In this document: piece by piece, positions 9,061 to 21,779 of the stretch
Numbering within the stretch: position 1 is the stretch's first letter
How the letters are laid out: each line of letters opens with the position of its first letter
NCBI GenBank assembly: GCA_973895155.1
Contig: OZ316895.1
Coordinates: forward strand, 24,428,001 to 24,492,000
Direction of reading: 5' to 3'
DNA length: 64,000 nucleotides
DNA from: Marsupella aquatica
Taxonomy: Eukaryota; Marchantiophyta
Position numbers and translations under genes: made by a program
The notes under the pieces: model-generated
The model's database searches: none
What the model was told of the DNA's origin: nothing
What the model saw: the letters and a program-made list of their open reading frames with translations, nothing else

Positions 9061-10968
9061 CAGTTTTCCCGTCCGTCTTCTGAATCCGCAACACAGATGT
9101 CTTGGAATGATGTCATATAAAGTTCAAAATGGAAGGTGGCCCCTAGAGATGTGTTCGAGATGTTGGATCCCTCCAGAGATGAATTCCCAAGCAGGCTGGT
9201 GTAGATGTTATTTTCAGTTATCCTGAGGAAATGACGACTTGTATAGTGAGATTTCTAGCTTCATTTGTATGTTGTTTTTGTAGACTCTTTTTCTATCAAC
9301 TTTGCTGCCAATTGTCTCCTTCGATGTCTGAGAGTCTGCCTCAGCAATGACCTTACTGCTCCTTGCACCTCCATAACCCACCAACTTGAGCATCATTGTG
9401 ATTGATAGCTTATAATTAGGGTAACGTTGCCCTTGGTTTCATCATTTGGAGCTCCATCATTTGTGTTTCGAATAATGCGATGAACATATGAATTTTGTGA
9501 CTGCCGACCCGGGATGCTTCAGCATTTTGAGGAGAGGTAAGCCCATGTCCAATGTGCTCAGCTTTTCATCATTGGAAGTCGATCTTCACTCCCTATCCTT
9601 TCTGTAGCTAATAGGTGGAAAAGTAAAATTCTATTGTTTCAGTTTCGACAGAAATTGAAATGCTCTGGGTGTCGAAGTAAAGAAGGTTTCGTTATTGGTG
9701 AACTTGCCATCTTTGGAGGCCACTCCAAGGGAAAGGACATTTTTCATAGCTTCCAGGCCTCGTCTTTCCATGGTCTGCGACACCCCCCGGGTTTACATTC
9801 TGGAGGAGTCCCTGAATTCCATGCATGTATGCTCCTCGGCCTAATTTTTGCATCCTCCACTAGAATCCGAATGTTGAATCCAAGTGGCCCTTGGTTTTCA
9901 TCTCAGGCTGGACGCAGGGTAGATTTTACCAGCAAGAGATGTGAGAAAATGTGAATCAAACCAAAGAAGGTCTATACAAAAACTCTGGAGCCACTATCCG
10001 TTCGAACATAAACGGTTCCGGGAATATTTGGCAAGGACAGCTGTTGTTGTGCGTTTGTTCCACTGCAGGTTCGAGAACTGCACGAGTCTGCGCCACCGAT
10101 CAGCGAGTTTACGAGTACGGTCGTGCTCTACAGGAGAAAGGATATCCAGTACCTCCATACTTCTCGACAAACCTGGCCAGGTGGCTAGTCAGGTCATGCT
10201 AATGATTTGGATTGTGCTGAGGTGTATAGTAAAACATTAGAGCTAGTAGGTCTTCCTAGAGAATACATAGAAAGAGCCAAACTAGTCTATATCTAGTGGA
10301 ATGGATGATGTACAGCACAATGAAAACTGAGGCAGTAATACAGTAATGTCATTGCTGCAAACCTAGCTTGAACAACGATAAATTCTCGCTATATTTTAAC
10401 AGCCTTTCATCTCATCCGCGTCATCTCGAGCAGATATGCTTATCTAGCAGAATATCATGCCTCCACTCTCAGTTAAGTGATGATCCTTTCATATAATCAA
10501 GGTAATACTTTAGTGCAAGACGTCTCCAGGTCAATGCCGATCACGTCCCATAAAATGACCGCACAAGCCTGTCCTAGTCTACATAGTATCATATGGGACA
10601 CCTTAATACAGGCTCAAAGAATAGTAGTTTCAAAGAGCACGTCTCTATTAACATGAAGAGCCGTTATACATCAGGGTCGAACTTGACCTCAGTCATAAGG
10701 TCTGATTCGAAGAGCAGTAGACTTGGTACTTCCTGTCACCACTTTCCAATCCCTCAAGTAATGATACCAATGTCATAACCCAAGCTATTTACACCTGACC
10801 TGTACATCCAAATAGTATATAGACTATGCAAACCTGCAACTGCTTGCAAATTGATGACTAGATGTTTCGAAACAAAACATGAGAGACCAGTTCCAATTCT
10901 CCTTCTAGATCCTACTGCTAGGGATGTTACAATCTAGTGTACATTATGGATGTTCATAGGTTCATCCA
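9061..10968. other. Intergenic, no supported gene
   Basis: Several open frames of 60-106 codons occur on both strands but show no recognised motif, no consistent splice structure and no codon periodicity visible by eye. Confidence 0.45.
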
Positions 10969-13683
10969 TTACTCTGTTGAATCGGAGAGTAGCCGATCGT
11001 GCAACCAATGCCTCATCTCAGTAAAAGCATCTTCAGACACTTCATCTTCCTCTGAATTGTTGGGACGATGGGCGAAGGCATGCCCCATGCCCGGATAGAT
11101 CTTGGCCTTCGATCCTTGCACTTCCCGCTCTATTTGGAGGATAACATCCACAGGGCACAAAAGATCATCATCCCCTCCAATAAGAAGCACGGGAACATTG
11201 ATTTGTGTTGCTAAGGAATTATCGAATCCGGTACCATAGAAAAATGCCCCAGCTGCAAAGAGCCTGTTTGAGTCCCGCGCAAGAGTCTCCATCATTCGCC
11301 CTCCTCCAAAGCCGAACCCAATCACAACGAGTTTCCCAGCTGTATCGATCTCTTCAACCAGATACTTGGTAGCTACATCTATACCGCCAGCAACTCTCTC
11401 TGGAGAATGGTGCTCTAGCCACTTTTGGTACTCACTCTTCGGCATCCCTTCACTCCATGGCGCTCCTTGAAACAAGTCTGGTACCAATACGCTGGTGGAC
11501 AGGGTAAAGCAAGGCAGACACATCAGCAAGGCTCACCACAATCGTTTGTCTATTGCTCGTTGCTCTTTCCACTCATGAACTGCCATTTAAATCGAGTACC
11601 TTTTAAAATCATGGTGTACAATTTAGCTCGTGTTCTATAGGCTGACTCTAGTAAATACTATGAGAATGTAAAAGTTCGAGTCAGAAATCGATCATAGCGC
11701 TTATCTTTATATCAATTATGCTATGCGAGGGCTGCTTCTCTCCTCAGTAAACCTCTAGACTTCGCTGGATGTGCTTCTTCCATTACCTATCAAATAGTCT
11801 TCGTACACATTTCTATCCCGTCTAATTGAGAGCCAATGTGTACAGCTGGGAAATCTATACGACCTTAAGCGGCAGATTTATTTCTGATTTCAATATTCGG
11901 TTCGTCAATTTGTAGAGATCGCCTAATCTCTTTCATTTGGCAAATTTCTACCTTTCCTTCCCTTCCCTGCACAGAAACACACAGGATTCACAGGGCTTCT
12001 TGCTTACTTGTATCCAAAACATGCCAGGCGATACGCAAAACTTCTGTTGTCCTCATTTTCGAACCCATAATCATCAGTCAAACACAGAACTGCCACACCA
12101 TTGTTGTTCTTGAGTGCTTGGATCAAATAGGCCTGTACTGTATCTTGACCTTCACCGAGCGTGACGTTGGAACCTTGTACAATCTCACATGTTTCGTCCT
12201 CGGCACTTACTTCCTCTGTCGCGTCCTCTGTCAACAAGTCCCCGGGACGAGCTCCACTTGGCCGTGCGGTAAAGTTTCTCCGACCCCTACTTGTTGCGTG
12301 AGCTGTACTAATGATGGCCGATATCTCTGACAAAAGACAGGCACCATTAGAAAGTTGTCTTCATATACACCGAACAGCACTTGCCGACAGCAACAAAATG
12401 GGAGCGAGGATACTATTAAACCTGTTAAGAAGGCTTGCACGAGGCTGGCTTGGTCAATTGAACTCATCCCTTAAAAAGATTAATCAATGAAACCTTCAAA
12501 CAAAACTAAAGTTCTACAGGACACACTACTCTGGTCGCGTCCGATACAGCTGCTGAATGACAGCAATTTTATGCCCGAAGCATTGGATGGACAACAGTGA
12601 CATTATTGGCCAGACGACGGCCTTGAAGAGAAAGATAAAACTCGAAAGGAACAGACGATTAACTTGCCAAGTAGACTAAATTCGCTTCCGATCAATCTCG
12701 CTGTACTTGAACTACACAAAATTAGTCATCGACTTTACCGCCGATCGGCCACAAACTCTATCATACTGACGGAAGGGAAAAGGAAATGGAAGCGATAGTC
12801 CCACTACGAATGAAATGGTCAGATAGCAGGAGACGCATTTTCAATGTCAAGCTGAACAAAAGTTATGCATTTGGCAGTCAGAGGAAACCAAACGCAATCC
12901 CGAAATTAGAAGGCTCTCAGAGGTTCCAGCCAGCTCCAGATAACCGCACAGCAAGAGTAAATTATTATAAGAAAATACAGAGAGGTCCTGCTGAAGGTGG
13001 TCTCTCATGCAATGAACACTCGGCCAGAGTTTTGAATTACATCCAAACTGGAACTCAGCGACGGATAAAAGATCACCAGCCGTCAATCAATTCAATCTTC
13101 ATGAGGAGCAACGGACCGACATTGTAAATCGTCCAAAACGTCAGCTCTCACATCGTATCCAAAGTGGACACCAGCTCAAACAGATCATCGAATCCAACCA
13201 AACCAGTTAAATCCTGATGGGCAAAACCCCGATTTGCCAGTAGCTCCCAGCTCACTTCAGCGTGCGGCCTGAAATCTCCGACTCGTCAATTTCGACTCCG
13301 TTCAAGCTCATTCCGACTTCAGTCACCTGAGTTCCAAGAGGAATCAAACAAGCAGAGAGCTAAACAAGGGTGGTGGATATCAACGAATTGAGAAGGCAAC
13401 CCATGCCTAACTCAACCCATCCTTCCTGACTTGGAATCCATTCAGAGCTCGAGCCAGTGAGCTCAAAGAGCAAGCAGAGATCCCTGTTCACTTATTGGGA
13501 TCATGGCGCGACCTACTTACGGAAACGGCATTCATTGCTCCGGCGTCTAGTTTCCCACAGCTTGCAATTGCCGACGCTGCTGAAGAAATGCAGCCCGAGC
13601 CGTGCTGGTGCTGCTGGCGCACAACACCGTGTTGCATCTCGAACCAAAGGCACACGGGCGGGCACAAGAGTGACCATCGCCAT
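10969..13683 (-). CDS. Dienelactone hydrolase family alpha/beta-hydrolase, likely plastid-targeted, nucleophile Cys replaced
   Basis: Three exons join in phase: 13683-13521, 12326-12008 and 11491-10969 (334 residues). Exon 1 starts MAMVTLVPARVPLVRD and is Ala/Arg/Ser-rich and poor in acids, like a plastid transit peptide. Exon 2 adds a variable linker and VAVLCLTDDYGFENEDNRSF. Exon 3 starts at NVLVPDLFQGAPW (residues 161-173). Dienelactone hydrolases use a Cys-Asp-His triad with Cys in GxCxGG. Here the motif is GFGFGGG (residues 219-225) with Gly221 at the nucleophile position. The acid (GGDDD, near 268-270) and His298 (GMGHAFAHR) remain. It resembles the plant plastid branch of this family. 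The Cys loss suggests altered or lost hydrolase chemistry, or a binding role. Introns are about 1.19 kb and 516 bp. The exon 1 assignment rests on phase and composition, so is less certain than exons 2 and 3. Confidence 0.83.
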
Positions 13684-13785
13684 CACTCGATGGTATCAAT
13701 TGAGGAACCCAACGCAATCGTGTGCCAGAATCGTGTTCCTTGTGGAGCCCAACTCGAGCAGAGTCTCTTCGAATTGAGCCGAATT

Positions 13786-13866
13786 GGGTTGAGCTGAGCT
13801 GAGCTGAGCTGAGTCGACAGAGAATTGATGAGCTCGGAGCCGAGGGAGGGAGGGAGGGAGGGAGCT
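13786..13866. repeat. GAGCT and GGGA short tandem repeats upstream of the hydrolase gene
   Basis: TGAGC/GAGCT pentamers (about 13789-13812) and GAGG/GGGA tetramers (about 13845-13865) lie 100-180 bases upstream of the hydrolase start codon, within its probable 5' UTR or promoter. Confidence 0.7.
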
Positions 13867-13995
13867 GATCATGATCCATAGTCGTGAGCTCCAAAGTGGG
13901 ACAAATTCTCGGGTACTGTAGTCCAATAGCGAGTCTCAAAGCTTCAAAGTAACGGATGATGGGCTTCGTCATAAACAATGTCCATAGCTTTTTCA

Positions 13996-14102
13996 CAGGT
14001 TATTTAATTTTTTTCCACTAGTCTACGGAGAGGTTAACTAATTTTTTTCCACGAGTCTACGGAGAGTTTAATTAATTTTTTTCCACGAGTCTATGGAGAG
14101 AT
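13996..14102. repeat. Tandem repeat, about 36-bp unit, three copies
   Basis: The unit contains ATTTTTTTCCACGAGTCTA followed by CGGAGAG, repeated three times with few changes. Confidence 0.85.
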
Positions 14103-14164
14103 TAGGGTCATGTATATGACCTATCTTTTATGGCCAAAAGTCATGGACTCTTAATGTGGTAGTC

Positions 14165-14350
14165 ACGTTCCCTGTATGTATTTCCATAACCTTGTGCCCA
14201 GAAATCACCAGGTAATTTCTTTTGAGCAGGTATTACAAGAAGAACCTTGTGCCCAGAAAGTCTCACCAGGTAATTTGTTTTGGAGTAAGTATTACAGGAA
14301 GAAAGGCTACCATTTTCACAACCCTGTGCCCAGAAAGTTTTAGGCAAGTA
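14165..14350. repeat. Imperfect repeats containing CTTGTGCCCAGAAA
   Basis: CCTTGTGCCCAGAAA-like and CACCAGGTAATTT / GTATTACA-like blocks recur three times between 14190 and 14350. The same CCTTGTGCCCAGA phrase begins the perfect repeat at 14711, suggesting one family. Confidence 0.65.
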
Positions 14351-14710
14351 TTACATATGATAATGACTGTTTGGGTCCCACAAAGTTCAGAAAACTCCCT
14401 GCTAGGAAGGTCAGCATTTCTTCACTTTCTAGTCACATGTTTCTTCACTTTCTACTCAGACTAATAATTAACCCTGACCAAACAGTAATTACCCTATACC
14501 TAACATTTATGAGGGTCCCAACTATTTTGATAATCTATTGCTTGGAAAGTCCTGATGGTTAGCTTTCTACGGTTCTGACTTTAGGTAATCTAATGAGGGT
14601 GTGGGCTGGGGTTCTAGTCTCAATCCCTGCTCCCAAAATGCTCAGAAAAGCTTATGGGCTGATCAAGTTGTCTTCACTTTTTTGTCACACAATTATAGCT
14701 TGTAACCTTG

Positions 14711-14830
14711 TGCCCAGACCATCATCATCCTATACATGACTTTTTGAATGTGCCCAGACCATCATCATCCTATACATGACTTTTTGAATGTGCCCAGACC
14801 ATCATCATCCTATACATGACTTTTTGAATG
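14711..14830. repeat. Perfect 40-bp tandem repeat, three copies
   Basis: Three identical 40-bp units start at 14711, 14751 and 14791, each beginning TGCCCAGACC and ending TTTTTGAATG. Their identity implies recent amplification. Confidence 0.97.
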
Positions 14831-16640
14831 TGCCCTTAACCATAACTACTATACTAAGTTAAGGTGCATAGAATTTTAAGGTTTAAGACCCCCTAATGGA
14901 GGCACACAGACTCCAACCTAATCTTACTACAAATCATTGATCCATTTTGTGGACCATTCGAAGGACTTACTTACTGGGTGAATAATGGATACGATTGTCA
15001 CTCTGTAAGTGCTCACTCCAGGACAGACCAGTGTGCACTTAATGCAGGTCTGCACTAAGTGAGAAGTGCAAGCCCTTTGATTGTGCATTTATGTAGAAGA
15101 GTGTATGTTTACATATCATTGTTAAATGTGCACTTATCCTCCAGCAGTGAACAGTCTCCTAACTCCCACTAGATTGGGCATCTCTGCCCTAGATTCGGCC
15201 CAATACCCCATAAGAGTAATTACTGTAAAGGCCATGCACTTATTAGTAAATGCAATAAATTGGGTTTGAACTTATAAAGGTGTCCCTTAGCCAAAGTTGT
15301 TTTGGCCTCTTTGCACTTACAAATGTGCTAAAAGGTCAAATTCAAAAGGAGAACAGGATTCCTTATGGTTATAAAGGTGTTGCACTTATTAAATGTGCAC
15401 TAGAGTGCAGATGTATCAGTATGAAATGAGTTCTTGTTTTATGTTTTATTTCATGGAGCTTTTAGTGTGAACATAATTGACACAATTCGGAGCCTATTGT
15501 CAAAGCCCCCACATGCAGACAACGGTTGGTTCTGCAAACTACAGGGTAACAAAACAAGAGTAATGACAGTACTCTGAAAAGCTGTAAACAGTATTATGTA
15601 ATTAACAGCTGTAATTTACACAATGAAATCCTAAACCTAACAATCGCTTATGTGGAACAAGCTTTGTATGCAATAAAATGTTCTTTTATGCAATTGACAA
15701 CTGTTTGAACGTAACCATATCTTGTACAAAGATATTGTTTCCTTTTTTCATCTTTTGTGTAATAATATCTTTTATGCAAATGTCAACATTTTTTATGTAG
15801 TGACCTTTTTTCCTGTAATATTGTTTTTTGCTCAACGGTTAGGGCTCTCATTGTCACAAAAATGGCATCATGTGCAATGAAGCATAAAGTCATTTTATTG
15901 AATTTGAGAGAAGATTTACAAATATTTGTTTAGTAAGAGCATAGTTTTGAAGGTAGTTTATGGTCTTTTAAATCCAATATATTTATTTTGAGCCCTATTT
16001 TGAGAATTGTAAGGAAAGATAGTCTTTGAAAAACCAAAATTTGGAATATTCCCCAAAAATTCAAATTAATAGGGTTAAATTAATTTCCAATTTTTTTCCT
16101 AAGTTTTAGGGTGTATTTGACCAAACATTGTTGCAGGTAATATAAGGGGCTCTAAATAGTGAGACCTACAAAAGTCAACAACATCTTTACGCATTGAACA
16201 AAATCTTTCACTTTATAACAGTTTTTGTGCAATGCGGGGTGCAATGCACAAGTATTGAGTGTGTTCAATTAGGAAGTACATTATCATATACAACATTTCT
16301 TTTGTTAAACCTGGTTGACCCTCCTTGAATTAATGACGAGGGCATAGACATATCGCACTTTAACATGCATACCAGAGAGCGAGGTAGGGAGGATCACAAT
16401 GGAGGTGTTTTATAAATGACCCTGTTGCATGTGATGTGCCATATTGAAGGATATTAGGCCTCTGAGGGCAAGTGGTGGACCTACCTGCCCAAATGAATGC
16501 CCTCACCAAACTCCAGGTCTCCTAGTGCTAACGCGAAACTCCACAAGTAAGCAACCTGATGTCCCCAACATTGCCAACAACATTGTTATGTTACACATCA
16601 ACCAAACTTCATTGGACTTAGGCCCAGGATTCTAAATGAA
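14831..16640. other. AT-rich intergenic, no supported gene
   Basis: TGCACTTA-like words recur between about 15040 and 15410, probably debris of a repeat family. No coding signal was found. Confidence 0.45.
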
Positions 16641-16654
16641 ATTTGAATTTCCGG

Positions 16655-16855
16655 GAAAAATTCAAATGTGCCCATTGTTCAAATTCATGAGAGTGAAATT
16701 TTTTGGGGCAAAATTCAAATGTGCCCATTGTTCAAATTCATGAGAGTGAAATTTTTTTCTCATGAGAATGAGAGCAATGAATTTGAACAATGTGCACATT
16801 TGGTGTACTAAGTTCCCCAGTTAATTTTCTAATCCACATTTGGTGTACTAAGTTC
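16655..16855. repeat. 53-bp direct repeat followed by an inverted copy
   Basis: The block starting TTCAAATGTGCCCATTG at 16661 recurs at 16714. A reverse-complement version (GAATTTGAACAATGTG) follows near 16779. CACATTTGGTGTACTAAG is then repeated near 16796 and 16833. Transcripts could fold into a long imperfect hairpin. Confidence 0.8.
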
Positions 16856-17099
16856 CCCTTGTGATTTCATTTACAAAATTTATGGTTTTAATTGAATTAA
16901 GTGTAATTATCTAGAAGCAAGTGAAAATTTGTACTATATATGCACAACTCTTTAGTACCTTTGTACTTTCTTGATCACAATGTATTTTATTTTGCATGTG
17001 TACTTATGTTTTGTGTGTTATTTCACTTTTATTGGTATATACTTTACATATATCTAAAGTACTTCTTTTATCATAAAATAAATTAATTACATAATTATC

Positions 17100-17820
17100 A
17101 CTACAAGACAAAAAAAGAGGCATGTACCAAAAAAAGAGGCATGTACCTGGATGAACATGCTATAAATCTGGAGTCTCTAGCTATCTTGCCCAGAAACTTG
17201 TGATCATTACCTTTTTAGGTACCACATTTATGTTTTACAATGGTGGTCTGGGCTGGGTAGTTCTGCTCCCAGAACGTTCAAAGGAGCTTTCCCCTGGTCA
17301 GCTTTTCTTCAATTAATGGTCACACGGTAGAGCCTAGTTACCCTACACCCAGATTGTCATATCCTATAGAAAAATACATTTGAGGGCCAAGAATACCACC
17401 AAAATCAGGCTAAGGTTGAGAGTGGATAGGAGTAAATCACCTATACAAAGACACGAACGGAGAAGGGTGACTAGTCCCATCACAACCACCATCACAACCA
17501 CCATGACTACTGACGTAATTCCCTACCTAGTTGCGATGGACCCCACACACATTTCAGTCTACCCGTGTAAGCTTCACTAACTACTACCATGGAATGTACA
17601 CTATTTGCCACCTACACTACACACCTGTCCTGTATGCTAATGTAAGGGATGCCTACTGTAGTTTTTGGTTGAATGAAATCTTTGCGATGGAGAGAAGTCT
17701 AATTACTCTCCTCGCTTTTGCTCGCATCATACAATACCTCTGTCTGCACTATTGACGGTCCCGTTCTGTTTTCCATTCACGAAACTGCTTATACCCATAG
17801 TCCAGCAAAAGAATATCTCT
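17100..17820. other. Intergenic, no supported gene
   Basis: AAAAAAGAGGCATGTACC is repeated near 17112 and 17131. Two open frames of 66 and 74 codons lack any recognisable feature. Confidence 0.4.
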
Positions 17821-17849
17821 ACTCACCTTTCAATATTCGATCGGTCGCC

Positions 17850-18265
17850 GTGAGTTCTTGAGAGAATGGATTCGAATAGGAATGATGATAAAGCGGGAGA
17901 TGAGTCCCTCCTTTGAAAAATTAAAATGAATCCGTTCTTTCGACCCAAGAATGGAAGATGAATCCGGCCCCTGTCGGAGGTCGAAGGATGTACCCGTACA
18001 CCCTCTCTATCGAAAACCAGAGATAATAACGTTCTCCATCGAAGAATCAAATGAAGGTGAATCCGTTGTCCGTACAAGTTCAAAGTATGAATCCGCCATC
18101 TCTTTTGGAAATCAAAGACGAATCTAAAAATGGACTATGTCTCCGGTTTCTCTTATCGAAGAATTACTGATGTATCTGTCGACTCTATCGAATACCAAAA
18201 CGGTACCCGTGCTCTCTATTGAAGAATTGAAGATGTAGTACTGTCCGTTATCTCTATAGCACAAG
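17850..18265. repeat. Degenerate tandem repeat, about 50-60 bp
   Basis: Related blocks of the form TATCGAAGAAT...GATGTA...GTCC...CTCTCTATCGAA recur about six times with strong divergence. No frame is conserved. Confidence 0.5.
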
Positions 18266-18269
18266 TGAT

Positions 18270-20400
18270 CTGGTATCAGATTATAAAAGGACAGCTCGAA
18301 AGAAAGGTGTAGTAAATCCCGGGTAAGCAATTGCGGTAGCTATCTGGTGGTGAACTCTTGGCAATGAGCAGACATCTCAGAATCATGGTAAGGAGGGTTC
18401 CCGAATTTTGGTTTTCTCCACGGACGCACGGTGTTATCCTTGTCCTTGTCCTTCATGAGCATCAGATCCACCGATATAGGTGGCAAAACTTGGAATGCCT
18501 GTCTACAAGCATACGGTGGAACAGGTGGCGTGGAGCTCCATAATGTTTGACAAACGCATCCCAAAGTAGAAATCAAATGACCGCGATGGCACTGTTCCGA
18601 ATGAGGCTTCATGAAGTCTACCGTAGATCGACGGCTGCAACAGCTATCGCCAGGAGATGTTTGATTGAGAGTGTACTAACGACGATGAGCTTCATACCAC
18701 TCTAGGTATATTGCAGGCCTTTCTTCGCCCTGGTTTCATCGTCAGCACGGATACCGTATCAACTTTATCATAACGAGGAGAGCGCGACAGCGCATAAGCC
18801 ACCGGGGCCAAGAACAATGCTTGAATGTATCAATATTCAATCGACAGAGTCATGCCGGGAACTTTATACATCTAGAGTGATTGAAAGCAGACCTCCACTA
18901 TCTTGTAAGAGATCTTTCATGTTCGAAAGCTCACCGAGAAGCTCGCTTAATAGATTCTGATTAGTAAGGCTTCAGCTGTCAAGAGCTAGCAAGATAAGTG
19001 AGACCCTACCAGTGTTTATTTCTTATGTTGTTGCTCTTGGCTTCATCAAGCAATCCAGACATAGCCTCAATTCTCAGGTAGACACCTACAGTTGATACAA
19101 TCAATTTCGATCGCATGTGTAGATTTTGCATTTAGAACTTACCTTAGTTCTTCAGTTGGCTGCTGCTTTTGGCTATAGCGATCTCGATCCTCGAAGTAGT
19201 CTGATGGAATTGGATGAGGTCAAGATCGTGCAGATTCAGGGAATTCTGCATCGATTTCATCGATCTCAATTGCTGGACACACATGCTGCTCTTTCAAAAC
19301 AGATCTACACAAGATCAACACTTACAGATCGTCTGTTCCTAAGCGTGACTCGAGTGAATAGGAGGTCAAAAGATATTAATTCTTTCCGGGCCGTATCACT
19401 CGAGTCATGATCAGGAGTAGAGGATCTACGAGGCTGTTTCGCTTGAGCAATAATTCACATCTCATCGCTAACACTCCGCCTTGAATGAAGGGTGACGAGC
19501 AGAGCAGCTGCAATACATTCAAAAATATCATCGGCTCTCTGTTCTGTTTGATGTCCATAGAAAACGTATGAAAATTTGCGGAGATATCTCAGTGAAAAAC
19601 TCCTTGAAGTACAGAAACACACAATGCGAAATTTAACACTCGAGAAAAGTCAACCAAAATCCTTTAATACACTCCTCTTCATCGAAATTCAAGAGACTAG
19701 CGAGACACATACGAAATGGTAGACAGCCTTTGTTGCTCAACTAAAAGTCCAAGTCAGACGATCGGGGCTCCAAAAGTTTTAACGAACATTCTAATGAATT
19801 GCGCGAGGAAGTGAACCGACTCGCAGATACTCGAAGATTAACTTGTTGCTTAAGCGAAGCGGATATACTGTTCACCTGAATCGATCTGATCGAACTCCAC
19901 AAAGATCAGTCAGTTGCTGAGGAGGTCAATGACGATTACTGATATGTTCACCTTTCACCTGAACTTGGCCGTCGGACTCACGCAGCAAAATGGATGTTCA
20001 AGATGTACATAGAAAGACTCAGGCGGATGCTGATTATAGACGTGCCACGGGCAAAATGTTTACATCGATTGCACAGGCCAGGGCCTAAAAGTTTCTACGT
20101 CTCTGCAGAGACAAAGAACAAAAGAATTAAGAATGGACGCCAAATTCCGAAGAAGGTAAGCAGCAAGAAATCAAGATTCACTATGAATACTATCTCATTC
20201 TTGATCTTGCCGAGAAGTCTCACACACGCACACTCGCACATGGGAGAACTCTGATCTTCAGATCGAGGAAGAGCTTGAAAGATGATCGTGCATGTGTGGC
20301 CGGTTCAGATTGCAGCAGTAAGCCTGAGTGATACAAGACCTGATCGAATGTTTCTTTAATTCACGACATCGATCTACAGCCAGGGAGACCGTTTTCGAAG
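18270..20400. other. Unresolved region, no supported gene
   Basis: Several minus-strand segments have splice-like borders. One, about 19310-19222, reads SVLKEQHVCPAIEIDEIDA and ends soon after in a stop, but I cannot link it to other exons or name a family. Confidence 0.3.
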
Positions 20401-20412
20401 GCGTCACTATTA

Positions 20413-21172
20413 TCACAGATCCCCCTCGGGCCCACTGGCCTGCATAATGGAATCCTTCCTCGTGGGGAAAGCACGGCCTGCAGCGCGCTGGGATACCTGC
20501 CTTGCCATCTCAGGCCCAAGAGAATAAGCTTTTGATCCTCGAGGATTTAGATCTGGAAAGCAAGCAGTGCTAATCAGTTGGGGAGACCTTATCTCTGGAC
20601 ATACCTTGTTGGACGCATGTGTCACAGTTATCGAATCAATCCCATAATTGGATGCTGACCGCGCCTGACCCGAGGACTCCATCGAAAAAGTCATGCAATC
20701 GGGCTCAAAATGTTGTCCACACGGCATCTGCTTTTCGGAAAGGTGGAAATTGATCGTCACCGATCTACTGTGAATCCAACTTTATCAAAGTATGCTTGAT
20801 TGCTAGAGAGGACTAACGAGCGTTCCTTGGCAGCATCTGTAAAGTCTTTTGAGTGCGCAGGCAGAAAGAATCACACCCGAACAGTACACACAGCCTGTTC
20901 ACCCGGTTACAGATTTGTTATGCATTCACTTACCTGGTCTCGACGTCAGCCGACCCTTTCTACCTGAAGGAAGAAATTCATTTGATCACCCGCTTGAATT
21001 ACAAAAGCACCGTCTCCTCCTTCCCTCTCGCTCCTCTCTCCATCTCTCCCAACAGCGTGCAAACGACAATTGGTATGGACGGCAGCGTCATACGCATTCT
21101 TGGCCGTCAATTCTCAAGCTGTTAGAGATCGACCGCCACGACCGACTCCTCACCTGCGCTGCAGCTTCCACG
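20413..21172 (-). other. Gene-like stretch, unrecognised, possible multi-exon gene
   Basis: A start MDVEAAAQ near 21172 is followed by a GTGAGG donor. A segment near 20843-20760 reads DAAKERSLVLSSNQAYFDK, and an open segment from about 20764 to 20413 contains SVTINFHLSEKQMPCGQHF and YGIDSITVTHASNK, the last followed by a GTATGT donor. Composition looks coding, and several acceptor/donor pairs agree in phase, but alternative chains conflict. I do not recognise the family. It could equally be a decayed gene. Confidence 0.28.
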
Positions 21173-21639
21173 TCCATCCTCTCGACGAGAAGAAATCTTC
21201 GTTCCACACGTAACCTTCAGGCAGATCGATCGGCTCCGCAAAGCGCAGCGTGCAAAGCAAAAAGGGCAGCGCCTTCCTGCTCGCTCTGTGTAAATCTGGA
21301 GATCTGGAAATCTGGAATTCGCTCATCCACGCTCTGCACAGATGATCGTTCTCTCTATAGTCTATACGACATCGTCGTACACAGGTAGAGCATGAAGCGA
21401 GCTTTTGGCGGGGGTCGTGAACGAATGCGACCGTCAGGACACATCAGGAACGGCCGTTTGTTGTAAATGGGATGGACCGATGGAGCTCGTCGTCCACACC
21501 TGGCTGGCAGCGACTGAGCTTCGCAAGAATCTCAGGAACAAATTAAGTTAGTTTCGAAGCACGATGAGCCGTGACAGAAGCTGCAGGATAGCATGTTGTA
21601 GCAACATGATTTTACAGGACCACGTCCTCTCCCTTGTTC

Positions 21640-21720
21640 CCAACCAACAATTTAATACACTAATATATATGCTACAACATATGTTAGTGTATATGAACAT
21701 ATACACTAATGTTGTATGGG
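21640..21720. repeat. AT-rich inverted repeats
   Basis: TTAGTGTATATG AA CATATACACTAA forms a 12-bp-arm palindrome near 21687-21712, and further imperfect arms lie upstream. Confidence 0.7.
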
Positions 21721-21779
21721 CGGGGGGTGGATTTCACTTCTACAAATGTTTAGATCATGTGCAAACTAAGTAAGGGGCC

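Noticed and set aside
12422-12467. Alternative first exon of the hydrolase (MSSIDQASLVQAFLT)
   Set aside because: It joins in phase but implies a 95-bp intron and no targeting peptide; the exon at 13521-13683 encodes a convincing transit peptide. Kept only as a possible isoform.
13495-13797. Plus-strand frames of about 100 codons
   Set aside because: They are antisense shadows of the transit-peptide exon of the hydrolase gene.
20845-21388. 179-codon plus-strand frame
   Set aside because: Low-complexity, His/Ser/Arg-rich, no motif; the opposite strand shows better splice and coding signals.
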